A DNA stretch of 64,000 nucleotides, taken from contig BOKO01000005.1 of NCBI GenBank assembly GCA_016861025.1, forward strand, positions 1 to 64,000. Reading direction: 5' to 3'. This document shows, piece after piece, positions 36,179-45,618 of the stretch. The notes below the pieces were generated by a model that ran no database searches, was not told the DNA's origin, and was given only the letters and a program-made list of their open reading frames with translations. Numbering within the stretch: the stretch's first letter is position 1; every line of letters begins with the position of its first letter. Source of the DNA: Chloroflexota bacterium. Its GTDB lineage: Bacteria > Chloroflexota > Anaerolineae > Caldilineales > Caldilineaceae. Made by a program: the position numbers and the translations under genes.

Positions 36179-38215
36179 TTACGTTGCGGTGAGTTTTTCA
36201 GCGGATGTTGCATTTTTGTCGCCGGGCGTATCGGACGCGACGATTGCACTGCGGCCAGAGAGAGTCGGCGCCGCCAGCGACTCGGCGGCGTTGGTTTGCT
36301 CCATTTCGGAGAGCACGCGCGCCAGTTGGCCGATCGCCACGCGTTGTTTGCGATAGAGGTCGCTTTCGCTGATCGCCAGCCGGTCGGCGATCTCGCGCAC
36401 CTTGCGCCCCTGCACAAAACGCATTTCCAGGATGTTGTAGAGCAGCCATTCGGGTGCAGTGAAGTTCTGCTTGCCTTCGGGACGCAGCCGCTCCAACGCC
36501 TGACCGAGCACGAGCCGCAGGGCGCGCGTCGGGTCGTCCTCGGCATGGTTGAGCGTTTCGCCGACAATGCGCAGGCGCATCAACGGGCTGTGGGTGAGCT
36601 TGGGGCCGCCCCAGTAATGGCTCAGTGCGTCTTTGACCCAGGCCTCGAATTCAGGGTTGTGGATCGGGCTGGGGTCGAGCAAGGCGGTGAGTGGTTCGCG
36701 TGCGCTGTCGGCGGCGGCGTAAGGAACCGCGCCGCGCAGTTGTTGTATACGTTCGATGTCTGGGATGATGTAGCGCAGGTTGGCAAGCATACTCTGTTGC
36801 AGTTTGCGGTCAGCCAATGCGCGCGTGGTGCGGTCGAGAATCGCCTCGATGGCGCGCATCTCGTCGGCGGTGAAGATCGGCGACACGGTGCGCGCCTGCA
36901 CGCCAAGCGCGCCGAGCACGCGCACGCCTTCCTCTTCCTGCGTGCGATCCACCAGGGGCCACAGCCAGTAGCCGCAATGAAAATGGGGCGACTGTGTGCG
37001 GCCAGCTCTGGCGGCGCCCTGTTCACGCAGCGCCTTGCCCAATGCATCCGACCAATCGGCGACGGCGAGAATGCGGTTGCGTTTGTCCTCGGCGCCGACC
37101 AACGCCTCCAGCATCAGGTCTGTACCAACGACGGCCGCAACAAAAGCGGAAGGGGTGCGCAACAGTTCACAGAGTGCAACCAGGTTGTTTTCTAGCAACT
37201 GACGCAGATCGCTGGTCGCCAGCATACGCCGATCTAATTCGCGTAGCCATGCGATCTCCTCACGATCCTCGCGGTAGATCAGCCGATCCACTCCCGATTT
37301 GGTGATGCTGAGCAGCAACTGGCTGAATACGACGACGCCGGTGATGACGCTGAAGAGAATCACGTTGCGCGGCAACCCCAGGGTGCGTTCGATCGGTGGA
37401 GTGATCTGAATCGCCAGGATCACCAGAATAGCGACGACGGGGCCGCGCATGAAGAAGCGCAGCAGCCGGTAGCGCACAACGCGGTCGGGCGTCACCACGC
37501 CGAAATAGGCGACAGTGTAGCTCATCAAGAGCAACAAAAAGCCGACAGCGATGTTGCCGAGGATCGACGCCAGGAGCACCAACCAGCTCGACTCGCGCGG
37601 CCCAAAGAGCAGGGCGAACGCGATCAAATAAGGAAAGACTGCGACGCCCGGCGCGATGAAGCCGATCAGAAGATAGGTCATGCGCGAGCGCGTGCTCTCT
37701 GTCAGACAGCGTTGGCGCGCCTTCCAGATATTGACGTACGCCAGCCCAATGACAACGGCGTAGAAGATGGCGAAGGGCCAGAAGAGCGGGCCGCCTTCCA
37801 GATAGCTAAGCGGCGGTCGAAAGAGCACCTGTCCCACGATAGCGTCGCCAAAGACTGCATCGAACGCGCTGACAATCGAGATGAAGAGCGCGCTGAAACC
37901 GATCCAACGTCGGCGGCGGATGCGGTAGTTGGTTGTCGCCAAGACCGACAACGAAAAAAGATAGGCGGCGGCCGGCGTCATAGCGATGCCCAGCCACTGC
38001 AGGCGCAGCCAGCGGTTGGCTGACGCCGCGGTCGTGACGCTGTCTAACGCAACATCGGCGGCAAAAACGACCATTAGAAACGCCAACAGCAGGGCAAAAC
38101 GCCGCGCCACCGGGTTGCGAAAGTTATAGGTCAGCGTGTAGGCAAGCAGCGAGAAGGTCAGAATCACCAGTACGCTGGAAGCCAATACATTAACAAAGTT
38201 GAGGATCGCGGTCAT
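36179..38215 (-). CDS. Membrane receptor with C-terminal HTH
   Basis: This 678-residue protein has about eight or nine predicted transmembrane segments in residues 1-310 (seven-TM sensor-like N-terminus), a GAF-like region (about 330-480) and a C-terminal segment FVQGRKVREIADRLAISESD followed by LYRKQRVAIGQLARVL, which reads as a sigma-like or LuxR-like HTH. No histidine-kinase motifs are seen. It looks like a one-component transcription factor held in the membrane, or a receptor released by proteolysis. It starts 4 bp after the next upstream gene. Confidence 0.72.
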   Translation of the reverse strand: MTAILNFVNVLASSVLVILTFSLLAYTLTYNFRNPVARRFALLLAFLMVVFAADVALDSVTTAASANRWLRLQWLGIAMTPAAAYLFSLSVLATTNYRIRRRRWIGFSALFISIVSAFDAVFGDAIVGQVLFRPPLSYLEGGPLFWPFAIFYAVVIGLAYVNIWKARQRCLTESTRSRMTYLLIGFIAPGVAVFPYLIAFALLFGPRESSWLVLLASILGNIAVGFLLLLMSYTVAYFGVVTPDRVVRYRLLRFFMRGPVVAILVILAIQITPPIERTLGLPRNVILFSVITGVVVFSQLLLSITKSGVDRLIYREDREEIAWLRELDRRMLATSDLRQLLENNLVALCELLRTPSAFVAAVVGTDLMLEALVGAEDKRNRILAVADWSDALGKALREQGAARAGRTQSPHFHCGYWLWPLVDRTQEEEGVRVLGALGVQARTVSPIFTADEMRAIEAILDRTTRALADRKLQQSMLANLRYIIPDIERIQQLRGAVPYAAADSAREPLTALLDPSPIHNPEFEAWVKDALSHYWGGPKLTHSPLMRLRIVGETLNHAEDDPTRALRLVLGQALERLRPEGKQNFTAPEWLLYNILEMRFVQGRKVREIADRLAISESDLYRKQRVAIGQLARVLSEMEQTNAAESLAAPTLSGRSAIVASDTPGDKNATSAEKLTAT

Positions 38216-38219
38216 GTCG

Positions 38220-39023
38220 TCAACTTACCCACTCGATCTGCTCGTCCACCACCACCCACAATCCGTGGCGTTTATGCAGAGTCAACCGAAACCCACCGCC
38301 CACCGTCGGCGAACGGCGAATGTTGATGCGCACGTCGGCGTCTTGCAGGGTGCGGAAATCGATCATCTCCATTTCAACTAACGGTCCCCTCACCGGCGGC
38401 GCCGGCTCGTCGGCAAGCAGCCACATCGTCTCCCCCTCGAAGCCCAGATCGCCCTGCACCTCGGCAGGGTGGGCGCGGATGCGCAACTCGGCGGGGACGC
38501 CCGCTGCGTCCGGCTCCAGGTGGCGCAACTGGCCGAGCTTGTGGATCAACGTCGTGCGGCGAATGCGCAACGTGTCGGGTTCCTGTTTGTCGGCGGAACG
38601 GTAGTAGCGCGCCAGTGCATAGGTGGGGCCGAACGCATTTTGCTGGCTGAGTAGACGGATCAGCTCTTCACGCACGCTGCTCCAGTTGTAGCGCCATTCG
38701 TTCGTGCGAATCTGGTCGCCATATTCGAGCAGCTCGAGCGTCGCTTCCGCACCCAGCCGGCTGACGATGGCAATCGGAGCGAGTCGCGTCGGGTCCTGTT
38801 TGAGACGCGCCAACAACATTTGGGGCGTCGCCTCGATTTCGTCGGCGGCTAAAAAGGAGCGCCGCGTCGTCAGGCTGAAAAAGACGCCCGCGATCACCGC
38901 ACCGGCAAGCAAGATGACCAGCGTCCACGCCACCGCATCCATCGACGCCAAAATACGCTCACCGGACGGCAGCGTTCCCATCCCCTCAAAAAACGCGCGA
39001 ATCGCCTCTGCAATTTGCCCCAT
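38220..39023 (-). CDS. Single-pass membrane protein of unknown function
   Basis: This 267-residue protein has one strong transmembrane segment (about residues 31-50, AWTLVILLAGAVIAGVFFSL) and a cytoplasmic or exposed mixed domain. LAPIAIVSRLGAEATLELLE and RYNWSSVREELIRLLS are helical, followed by a beta-rich C-terminus. No family is recognised. It is the first gene of a two-gene operon with the membrane HTH receptor, so a partner role in its signalling is possible. Confidence 0.65.
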   Translation of the reverse strand: MGQIAEAIRAFFEGMGTLPSGERILASMDAVAWTLVILLAGAVIAGVFFSLTTRRSFLAADEIEATPQMLLARLKQDPTRLAPIAIVSRLGAEATLELLEYGDQIRTNEWRYNWSSVREELIRLLSQQNAFGPTYALARYYRSADKQEPDTLRIRRTTLIHKLGQLRHLEPDAAGVPAELRIRAHPAEVQGDLGFEGETMWLLADEPAPPVRGPLVEMEMIDFRTLQDADVRINIRRSPTVGGGFRLTLHKRHGLWVVVDEQIEWVS

Positions 39024-39239
39024 ACCTTCGATCTATCCTCTCACTATCTGGATTGTATCACCATGATGAAAGAATCGTGAGAATGGAATAGCAATCACCT
39101 CACAATGCATTTGTCATTGTTATAGTTTGCACATAGTTTGAACGGTAAATGCATAAGTAATGTACAACTCAGAAACGTTCAACTGAACTGGGCAGACAAA
39201 GTTTCCGATCAATTCACACACACCTGAAGGAGATGAACA

Positions 39240-40232
39240 ATGAAGATGGTAAAGATGCTGGCATTGTTGGTGGTTGCTGCGCTGCTTGTGGCGGCGTGTG
39301 CACCGGTGGCGCCCGCCCCTGCTGTTCCGGCGGCCCCGATGGCGACAGAGGCGCCAACGGAAGCTGCAGCGGATGAAGGTCCAGGCACGATCGTGGACAT
39401 TGCTGTCGGCGCCGGCAATTTCACGACATTGGTGGCGGCTGTATCTGCAGCCGGTCTGGTTGAAACGCTGCAAGGCGAGGGCCCGTTCACTGTTTTTGCG
39501 CCGACTGATGAAGCCTTCGCTGCCCTGCCTGAGGGTGCGATCGAGGCGCTGCTGGCTGATCCGGAAGGCGCATTGACGCAGATTCTGCTCTATCACGTCG
39601 TAGCTGGCAAGGTGATGTCCACTGACTTGAGTGATGGCATGATGGTTGACACAGTGCAGGGCAGCCCGATCACAATTTCGATTGCCGACGGTGTTGTGAA
39701 GGTCAACGATGCGCAGGTTATCGTCGCCGACATCGAAGCGAGCAATGGCGTCATTCACGTGATCGATGCAGTAATTTTACCGCCGAGCGATGAAGAAGAA
39801 GCGGCTGGGGCGGAATCTCCAGGCTCCATTGCTGAAGTTGCGGCTGCTGCAGGCGGCTTCAGCACACTTTTGACCGCCGTCAGTGAGGCTGGTCTGGTCG
39901 AGGCGCTCTCCGGTGAAGGGCCATTCACCGTCTTTGCGCCGACCGATGAGGCGTTTGCAGCGCTGCCCGAAGGCACAATCGAGAGCCTACTGGCCGATCC
40001 ACAGGGCGCATTGACCGACATCTTGCTCTACCATGTCGTCTCCGGCAAGGTGATGTCGAGCGATCTAAGCGACGGCATGACGGCTGCAACCTTGCAGGGC
40101 GCGCCGATCACAATCACGATTGCCGACGGTGTTGTGAAGGTGAATGACGCCACCGTCATCGCCCCTGACATTGAGGCGAGCAACGGCGTCATTCATGTGA
40201 TCGATGCTGTGATTCTGCCGCCGAGCGAGTAA
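39240..40232 (+). CDS. Lipoprotein with two fasciclin (FAS1) domains
   Basis: This 330-residue protein has a lipobox (LLVAAC, Cys near residue 19) and two FAS1 domains (about 48-180 and 195-330). Each contains GEGPFTVFAPTDEAFAALPE, then LLYHVV, then ITIADGVVKVND and SNGVIHVIDAVILPP. The two are about 75 percent alike, a recent internal duplication. FAS1 proteins mediate adhesion at the cell surface. GAAGGAG precedes the ATG. A terminator follows, and the gene is monocistronic. Confidence 0.95.
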   Translation: MKMVKMLALLVVAALLVAACAPVAPAPAVPAAPMATEAPTEAAADEGPGTIVDIAVGAGNFTTLVAAVSAAGLVETLQGEGPFTVFAPTDEAFAALPEGAIEALLADPEGALTQILLYHVVAGKVMSTDLSDGMMVDTVQGSPITISIADGVVKVNDAQVIVADIEASNGVIHVIDAVILPPSDEEEAAGAESPGSIAEVAAAAGGFSTLLTAVSEAGLVEALSGEGPFTVFAPTDEAFAALPEGTIESLLADPQGALTDILLYHVVSGKVMSSDLSDGMTAATLQGAPITITIADGVVKVNDATVIAPDIEASNGVIHVIDAVILPPSE

Positions 40233-40309
40233 TACGTCGGCGGAAATCGCCGCCTTCATACGCTTGCACCGATGCAAATTTCCAGCGTGGGTCGGCGTTT
40301 AGATAGATG

Positions 40310-40344
40310 CAGAGGCGGGTGAACTCACCCGCCTCTGTCATTTT
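40310..40344 (+). terminator. Rho-independent terminator after the FAS1 gene
   Basis: CAGAGGCGGGTGA and its complement TCACCCGCCTCTG form a 12-13-bp stem with a tiny loop at 40310-40337, followed by TCATTTTC. It ends plus-strand transcription about 80 bp after the FAS1 stop. The other strand has no T-run. Confidence 0.8.
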
Positions 40345-40371
40345 CTGTGCAACTCTCTTACCGAGATCGAA

Positions 40372-41193
40372 TTACTTGCCATCGTGTGGGGAGTTCCAAA
40401 ACTCAGCGGAGGATGAGGGTTCAACCAATTTGATCTGCGGAAAGCGGCTCTGATCGAAGGTTTGCAAACCCTTCGGCCCTGATCGGGTCAATTCCCAATG
40501 AATCTGTTCGGCGGCGGCTCGGAAGCTGGTGATGTCCACACCCTGGCAGACGGGCGGCAATGTGCGCAGCCGCGGCAGCCCACGGCGAAACATCTTGATT
40601 GCACCCGTCCAATTGTTGCGTTGAATTTGCAAAAAGGCGACCCCAACCTGCAAAATGCCCTGATACATCTCGCGAATCGGGCGCGTCTCCGCCATCCATG
40701 CCTGCTCCAGCAATTCATGTTGCTCGAAGTATTCACCGGCGTTAAGCTCCTCGACGCCGCGGCGCGCCAGATCGCTCAGCGGTGCGTCCCACCCCTCAGG
40801 GTAAGTAACCGGCGGATGGAGGTGGCGCTCCACAACCTGCGGCAACTCCTCCATCAGCTTGCTGCGCGCCCAGGCATGGTCGGCGCCGGCGCGCCGCGCT
40901 GCACGCAGCGTCTCGACATCGACATGGCTGCCGAATGCGATGATCGGCGTCTGGCTGGTGTGCGGGCGAATTTTGCAACGTGTGATGGCGTGCGCCCAAT
41001 CGCCTTCTGTCGCCAGATCGACCAGCGCCAGCACGGGAAAACACCGATCGACGGCGTCGACAAAGGCGTCGGGCGTTTCCACAATCACCGGCGTCCCGCC
41101 CTGGCGTCGAATGACATCTTCCAGCCGGGGGATAAAGAAAAGATCGGCCTCCAGGCAGACAATCGTGTTCGGTTGCACCGTATCCTCAGACAT
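40372..41193 (-). CDS. Receiver-like domain fused to DUF309
   Basis: The start at 41193 gives 273 residues. Residues 10-125 resemble a response-regulator receiver (IVCLEADLFFIPRLEDVIRR, then VLALVDLATEGDWAHAI). Residues 145-250 are DUF309: GVEELNAGEYFEQHELLEQA and MYQGILQVGVAFLQIQRNN. DUF309 is a small helical family of unknown function. The receiver part lacks a clear phospho-acceptor Asp context, so it may not be phosphorylated. The gene is divergent from xseB. Confidence 0.8.
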   Translation of the reverse strand: MSEDTVQPNTIVCLEADLFFIPRLEDVIRRQGGTPVIVETPDAFVDAVDRCFPVLALVDLATEGDWAHAITRCKIRPHTSQTPIIAFGSHVDVETLRAARRAGADHAWARSKLMEELPQVVERHLHPPVTYPEGWDAPLSDLARRGVEELNAGEYFEQHELLEQAWMAETRPIREMYQGILQVGVAFLQIQRNNWTGAIKMFRRGLPRLRTLPPVCQGVDITSFRAAAEQIHWELTRSGPKGLQTFDQSRFPQIKLVEPSSSAEFWNSPHDGK

Positions 41194-41376
41194 TGGCGCC
41201 TCGCATTCAGAATTCGCGAATCTTTTCAGGAAGCCGTTGCTACATTTTTCAATAAGGTCGCCGTCGATTGCCGAGTGCAACGGCGTCGTCTTCCTGGGTG
41301 ATTGTCTGTGCATTTGATATACTGCATCGCTGTTATATACACAGACGAAAGATATTGTACCCGATTGAGAGAATGT

Positions 41377-41613
41377 ATGAGTGTGGAGATCGATCCCAAT
41401 TTGAGTTATGATGCAGCGCTGGCGCAACTGGAGCGCATTCTCGAACAACTGGAGAGCGGGGAGCTTCCGTTGGAACAGACGCTTGCACTCTATGAAGAGG
41501 GCGCCGCGCTGGCAAAACTGTGCAGTGCACGGTTGGATGAGGCGGAACTGCGGGTGAGAGAATGGCAGGCAGGCGACCAGCCCGCCCCTTTCAACGGCTG
41601 GCAGGAATCCTAG
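41377..41613 (+). CDS. xseB: Exodeoxyribonuclease VII small subunit
   Basis: This 78-residue protein has the XseB pattern: LSYDAALAQLERILEQLESG followed by ELPLEQTLALYEEG and the helix ALAKLCSARLDEAELRV. It binds the XseA large subunit to degrade single-stranded DNA. No xseA lies in the window, so the subunits are encoded apart. It is 6 bp upstream of the DUF212 gene. An upstream extension of the frame has no start signal. Confidence 0.92.
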   Translation: MSVEIDPNLSYDAALAQLERILEQLESGELPLEQTLALYEEGAALAKLCSARLDEAELRVREWQAGDQPAPFNGWQES

Positions 41614-41619
41614 CCATCG

Positions 41620-42072
41620 ATGCGTACGCTGTTGAGCAATTCAGCGCTGTGGCTTCCGGTCTCAGTGGCGCTAGGCATTCAGGTCTACAAGATGTTTGCT
41701 TTTTGGGTGCAGACAGGTCGTCTGGATATGCGCGTGCTTGCACAGGCGGGCGGGATGCCCAGCAGCCATTCGGCGATGGTGTGCAGCCTGATGACCGCGA
41801 TCGGCTATCAATATGGTCTGGACAGCGGTTTGTTTGCGATTGCCGTGACCATTGCGATCATCGTCATGTATGATGCACGCGGCGTCCGCCAGGAAAGTGG
41901 GCGTCAGGCGCGCGTCATCAACCAAATCCTTCAGACCTTCTTCAGCGGCCATCCGCTCACCGACGCTCAGCTCAAGGAGCTGATCGGCCACACCACTTTG
42001 CAAGTGATTGTCGGCGGTTTGATCGGCGTCTTCTACACGCTCATTTTTTTGTCGTTCCGCGATTGGATATGA
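41620..42072 (+). CDS. Divergent PAP2 (DUF212) membrane protein
   Basis: This 150-residue protein has hydrophobic segments near 10-30, 70-90 and 125-145, and the family motif QAGGMPSSHSAMVCSLMTAI with MYDARGVRQESGRQA. DUF212 proteins are related to PAP2 acid phosphatases. The Ser-Ser-His here matches the catalytic PSSH pattern. The substrate is unknown. It follows xseB closely and ends 150 bp before the radical SAM gene. Confidence 0.88.
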   Translation: MRTLLSNSALWLPVSVALGIQVYKMFAFWVQTGRLDMRVLAQAGGMPSSHSAMVCSLMTAIGYQYGLDSGLFAIAVTIAIIVMYDARGVRQESGRQARVINQILQTFFSGHPLTDAQLKELIGHTTLQVIVGGLIGVFYTLIFLSFRDWI

Positions 42073-42226
42073 CGCCGTCAGAATTTTTCTGAAATTTTTC
42101 CAATTAATAGCTTGTTATCAACCATTGCTTGTGATATGATGGGCGGCATTGAATTGAAAGCTCTGGCTGCCATGATGATTGACAGTGCGCTCAAATGAAA
42201 ATGAATACAAAGTTCGTGGAGGATTT

Positions 42227-43567
42227 ATGCGACGTGTGGTTCTGATTCAGCCACGGCGCGACGGCCGAATCTTTGGAAAAGCTCCCGGCTCACCCTATAC
42301 GCTGATGCGCCTTGCCTCGCTGGTTCCCGATGAGATTCCAGTCGAAATCTGGGATGAAAATCTGCGCGATCTGGATCTCGACACATTGCGCGAAGGCGAT
42401 CTCGTCGGCGTCACCTCGATGACGGTGACGATCGAGCGCGCCGAGCAGATCGCACGCAAAGCCATGAAACAGGGCGCCGGCGTGGTGATGGGCGGCGTGC
42501 ACGCAACGCTGATGCCGGAGCACACGGCCACCTTTGCGCACAGCGTCATGATCGGCGAAGGCTACTTCACCTGGCAGAAGCTGATCCAGGATTTTGCAGC
42601 CGAAGGCGTCAAGGGGATGCAGCCGCGCTACGAAGACCTGCGCTGGGCGGATCTCGAAGGGCTGGCGACGATCACCGACCGCGTGATTGCGATGGTCGAT
42701 GAGAACAAGAATTATTGGACGCCTTATCTGGAGATCACGCGCGGCTGCCCGCGCAACTGTGATTTTTGCACTGCGATCCGCGTCAGTGGTCGGCGTATGC
42801 GCTTTCGCCCGGTCGACGAGGTGATAGACGAGATCAAGCGACGCAAGATCAAGCGCTTTTTCCTCACTGACGACAACTTTGGCCTCAACTTCACGCTTGA
42901 TCCCGACTATTGCGCCAATCTCTTCGAGGAATTGTCCAAACTCGACCTGCACGGCTGGACCTGCCAGTCGGAGATGAGCATCGCCAAGCATCCCGAGCTG
43001 CTCGAAATGAGTGTAGCCGCGCATCTTGACAAGCACTTCATCGGCTTCGAGAGCGTCAACCCCGACAACCGTTCTTCGCTCGGCGGCAAATCGAAGGGCA
43101 ACGCCGACCAGACCCGCGAGGCGATTCGCGCGATTCGCAAAACGGGCGTCGGCGTCGTCGGTCTCTTTGTGATGGGTTTCGACTCCGATACGCCGGAGAC
43201 TTTCCAGGCGATGTGGGACTTCATCCGTACAAGTGAGCTGGACAGCGTCAGCACCACGATGCTTACGCCCTATCCGGGCACGCCTTTCCGTGAGGTTGTC
43301 GAACGCGAGGGGCGGCTGCTCGATTCGCCGTGGAGCCATTACGACACTGCGCACCTCACCTTCGTGCCCAAGAACTTCACGGTCGATGAGCTGCGCAGCG
43401 CCTACGACTGGCTTTGCCGCAAAATTTACAGCCCGGTGCAGATCGCACGTCGCGGTCTGCGTTCGCTCGGTCGCTATCCACTCTCGAAAGCAGGCAAAAA
43501 GGCTTTTGGCAGCTTCAGCACCGACTATGGCTACCGCCGCACCTACGCCTATCGCAATGCTCTGTAG
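42227..43567 (+). CDS. B12-binding radical SAM protein
   Basis: The start at 42227 (GGAGGA upstream) gives 446 residues. The N-terminal half has a cobalamin-binding Rossmann layout (VVMGGVHATLMPEHTATFA). EITRGCPRNCDFCTAIRVSG (about residue 168) is the CX3CX2C cluster of radical SAM enzymes. GLFVMGFDSDTPETFQAMW and STTMLTPYPGTPFREVVE are typical of the class. The DxHxxG cobalamin motif is not evident. Substrate is unknown; methylation or ring rearrangement of lipids or hopanoids is typical of relatives. It converges with the ABC gene. Confidence 0.88.
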   Translation: MRRVVLIQPRRDGRIFGKAPGSPYTLMRLASLVPDEIPVEIWDENLRDLDLDTLREGDLVGVTSMTVTIERAEQIARKAMKQGAGVVMGGVHATLMPEHTATFAHSVMIGEGYFTWQKLIQDFAAEGVKGMQPRYEDLRWADLEGLATITDRVIAMVDENKNYWTPYLEITRGCPRNCDFCTAIRVSGRRMRFRPVDEVIDEIKRRKIKRFFLTDDNFGLNFTLDPDYCANLFEELSKLDLHGWTCQSEMSIAKHPELLEMSVAAHLDKHFIGFESVNPDNRSSLGGKSKGNADQTREAIRAIRKTGVGVVGLFVMGFDSDTPETFQAMWDFIRTSELDSVSTTMLTPYPGTPFREVVEREGRLLDSPWSHYDTAHLTFVPKNFTVDELRSAYDWLCRKIYSPVQIARRGLRSLGRYPLSKAGKKAFGSFSTDYGYRRTYAYRNAL

Positions 43568-43575
43568 CAGCGAGA

Positions 43576-44373
43576 TCAGATTCCTTGCACCGTAACCAAC
43601 GGATCGCCGGCCAGCTCCATGCGTCCGTTGGTTGAAGGTGCGTGGCCCTCAAGCTCATCGGCGGCGCCGGCCAACCTGAGAATTTCGCGGCGATCGGCGA
43701 TCACGCGGCTGATCTTGCCGTCCATCATCTGAATCACACGATCGACATACTTGCACATGCGCAGGTCGTGTGTGACCATGATGCCGGCGCGGTTCTGCTC
43801 GTGGATCAGCTCGGCGAAGGTCTGCACGACCTGATGGGCGCGTTCGGTGTCGAGGCTGGCGGTTGGCTCGTCCGCCAGCACGACTTCGGGTTCGTGGATC
43901 AGCGCACGCGCAATGGCGACGCGCTGCTGCTGCCCGCCTGAGAGTTGCCCTGGCCGATTCTTAAGCCGCTCCTCCAGCCCAAGTCGCGTCAGCAGATTGC
44001 GCGCCTGCTGCCGTCCCTGTCTGTTGAGCTTGCCGTTGAGCCGCAGCAGCAGCTCGACATTCTCCTGCGCAGTGAGATACGGCACCAGGTTGTTGGCTTG
44101 AAACGCAAAGCCGATATATTGTCCGCGGAATTTTGTGCGCTTGCTCTCGCTCATGCGTCCGATGTCCTGGTTGGCGATGATGATCTGTCCGTTGCTTGGC
44201 TTCAACAGCCCGGCGAGCATGGCGAGCATCGTCGTCTTGCCCGAACCGCTTGGGCCGACGAGCGCCACAAACTCGCCGCTGCGCACACTCAACGACACGT
44301 CGTTGACCGCGGTGACCGCATTGACGCCCGTCCCATAGACTTTGGTTACGTGAACTGCTTCCAGTGCAATCAT
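43576..44373 (-). CDS. ABC exporter ATPase (MacB/LolD/DevA type)
   Basis: This 265-residue ATPase has GPSGSGKTTMLAMLAGLLKP (Walker A), QLSGGQQQRVAIARALIHEP (signature) and VVLADEPTASLDTERAH (Walker B). Spacing and sequence fit the MacB/LolD group that pairs with FtsX-like permeases. It is the last gene of a periplasmic-adaptor/permease/ATPase set on the minus strand and powers export from the membrane. It converges with the radical SAM gene. Confidence 0.93.
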   Translation of the reverse strand: MIALEAVHVTKVYGTGVNAVTAVNDVSLSVRSGEFVALVGPSGSGKTTMLAMLAGLLKPSNGQIIIANQDIGRMSESKRTKFRGQYIGFAFQANNLVPYLTAQENVELLLRLNGKLNRQGRQQARNLLTRLGLEERLKNRPGQLSGGQQQRVAIARALIHEPEVVLADEPTASLDTERAHQVVQTFAELIHEQNRAGIMVTHDLRMCKYVDRVIQMMDGKISRVIADRREILRLAGAADELEGHAPSTNGRMELAGDPLVTVQGI

Positions 44374-44460
44374 CTTTGTCCTGCTTTTCTGTCAAGTCGC
44401 AACTTGACGGCCTCTAACGGAATCATCGTTGCGTCAGGATGTCGCCCCTCGCAACTCGCT

Positions 44461-45615
44461 TTACTGCGCCATGCCCAACGCACGCAGCGGCTCGATGCGC
44501 AACAGCGCAATCACCGAAACGACGCCGCCTAACGGCCCGATCAGCAGCAGCGCAATCACCGAAGTCAACGCCGTGCTGCCCGCAATCGAGATCGGCACTG
44601 TGACCGGGAAACTGGCGATCAACGCCAATGTGCCCGCCGCGCCGATCGCTACGCCGATCGCATTGACGGTGACGATCTGCACCAGCGCCGTCAGCCCCAC
44701 CGTCCAATTAGAGAGACCGATCGCCTTCAACATGCCGATCTGGGCAACTTTCTGCAGCGTCTGAATCTGAAAGAAGCCGCCGACCACCAGCACGCCGATG
44801 AAAAAAGTGAAGAACTGTTGCGTGCTCAGCGTGCTCTGCTGCGCGGCGTAACCGGGCAGCGCCTCCCACGTCGTTCGCCGATCCGCCACCTCGACATTGC
44901 TGACCTGCTGCTCGATGATCTGCTTCATGGCATCGGCGTTGGCGGGGTCGCGCAACCGCACCACCGCTACATTCGAGACCAACTCGCTGTTGGACTGGCC
45001 CGCGCCAGTGTCCGGGCGAATTCTGTCCCAAGTCACCAACGGCGCAAAGACTGCGGGCTGGAAGAAGTATTGACGGCGGTCGGTTAACCCAGTAACGGTC
45101 AGGTCAAAAAACTCCTCACTCGTGCCTTGCGTCACCTTGACGCGAATCGTGTCGCCAACCTTCGCACCCAGGCGAGCGATCACTCCCTCGTCGACAATGA
45201 CATTGTTGGAACGTGCACGCTCCAGCTGCTGCCCTTCGAAGACCGGCGGCTCGCCTGGTTGGCCTGGCTCGACGCCGATCAGCGAGATGTTGATCTCCTC
45301 GCCGCCGTTGGGCGGCACAAGCTTGACCGACGTGAACCCGACCTGTCCGACCGCTTCAACGCCATCGACGCGGCGCAACTCAGCGATGCGTGAGCGGCCG
45401 ATGCGGCTGGCGGTGGTGGAGAGCTGCGTCCCCGACTGGAAGACCAACAGCTCCCCGTTCAGCTTCTCGATATACTCACGGTTGGCCGCCGCCAGCCCTT
45501 CGGACAGGCCGGCGATAAAGAGCACCAGCACCGTGATCAGCGCCACCACTGCGGCAATTAACAGAAAGCGCCCTTTGTTGCGCCACACTTCCTTAAGCGC
45601 CAGATAGAATGCCAT
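44461..45615 (-). CDS. FtsX/DevC-type ABC permease
   Basis: This 384-residue protein has an N-terminal membrane segment (about 17-38), a large extracytoplasmic domain and three membrane segments after about 255, the FtsX-like plan. IGMLKAIGLSNWTVGLTALV is the cytoplasmic coupling loop of the family. It starts 3 bp after the adaptor-gene stop. A role in exporting a lipid, peptide or drug is inferred from the set. Confidence 0.9.
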   Translation of the reverse strand: MAFYLALKEVWRNKGRFLLIAAVVALITVLVLFIAGLSEGLAAANREYIEKLNGELLVFQSGTQLSTTASRIGRSRIAELRRVDGVEAVGQVGFTSVKLVPPNGGEEINISLIGVEPGQPGEPPVFEGQQLERARSNNVIVDEGVIARLGAKVGDTIRVKVTQGTSEEFFDLTVTGLTDRRQYFFQPAVFAPLVTWDRIRPDTGAGQSNSELVSNVAVVRLRDPANADAMKQIIEQQVSNVEVADRRTTWEALPGYAAQQSTLSTQQFFTFFIGVLVVGGFFQIQTLQKVAQIGMLKAIGLSNWTVGLTALVQIVTVNAIGVAIGAAGTLALIASFPVTVPISIAGSTALTSVIALLLIGPLGGVVSVIALLRIEPLRALGMAQ

Positions 45616-45618
45616 CGG

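Noticed and set aside
36086..37195. 369-codon plus-strand frame opposite the membrane receptor
   Set aside because: Antisense to a gene with clear membrane and HTH segments; His/Arg/Gln-rich composition is typical of a mirror frame.
42290..43354. 354-codon minus-strand frame opposite the radical SAM gene
   Set aside because: Antisense to a gene with an intact CX3CX2C cluster.
44374..44460. Possible small gene between the ABC permease and ATPase
   Set aside because: The gap is under 90 bp and holds no start with a ribosome-binding site.
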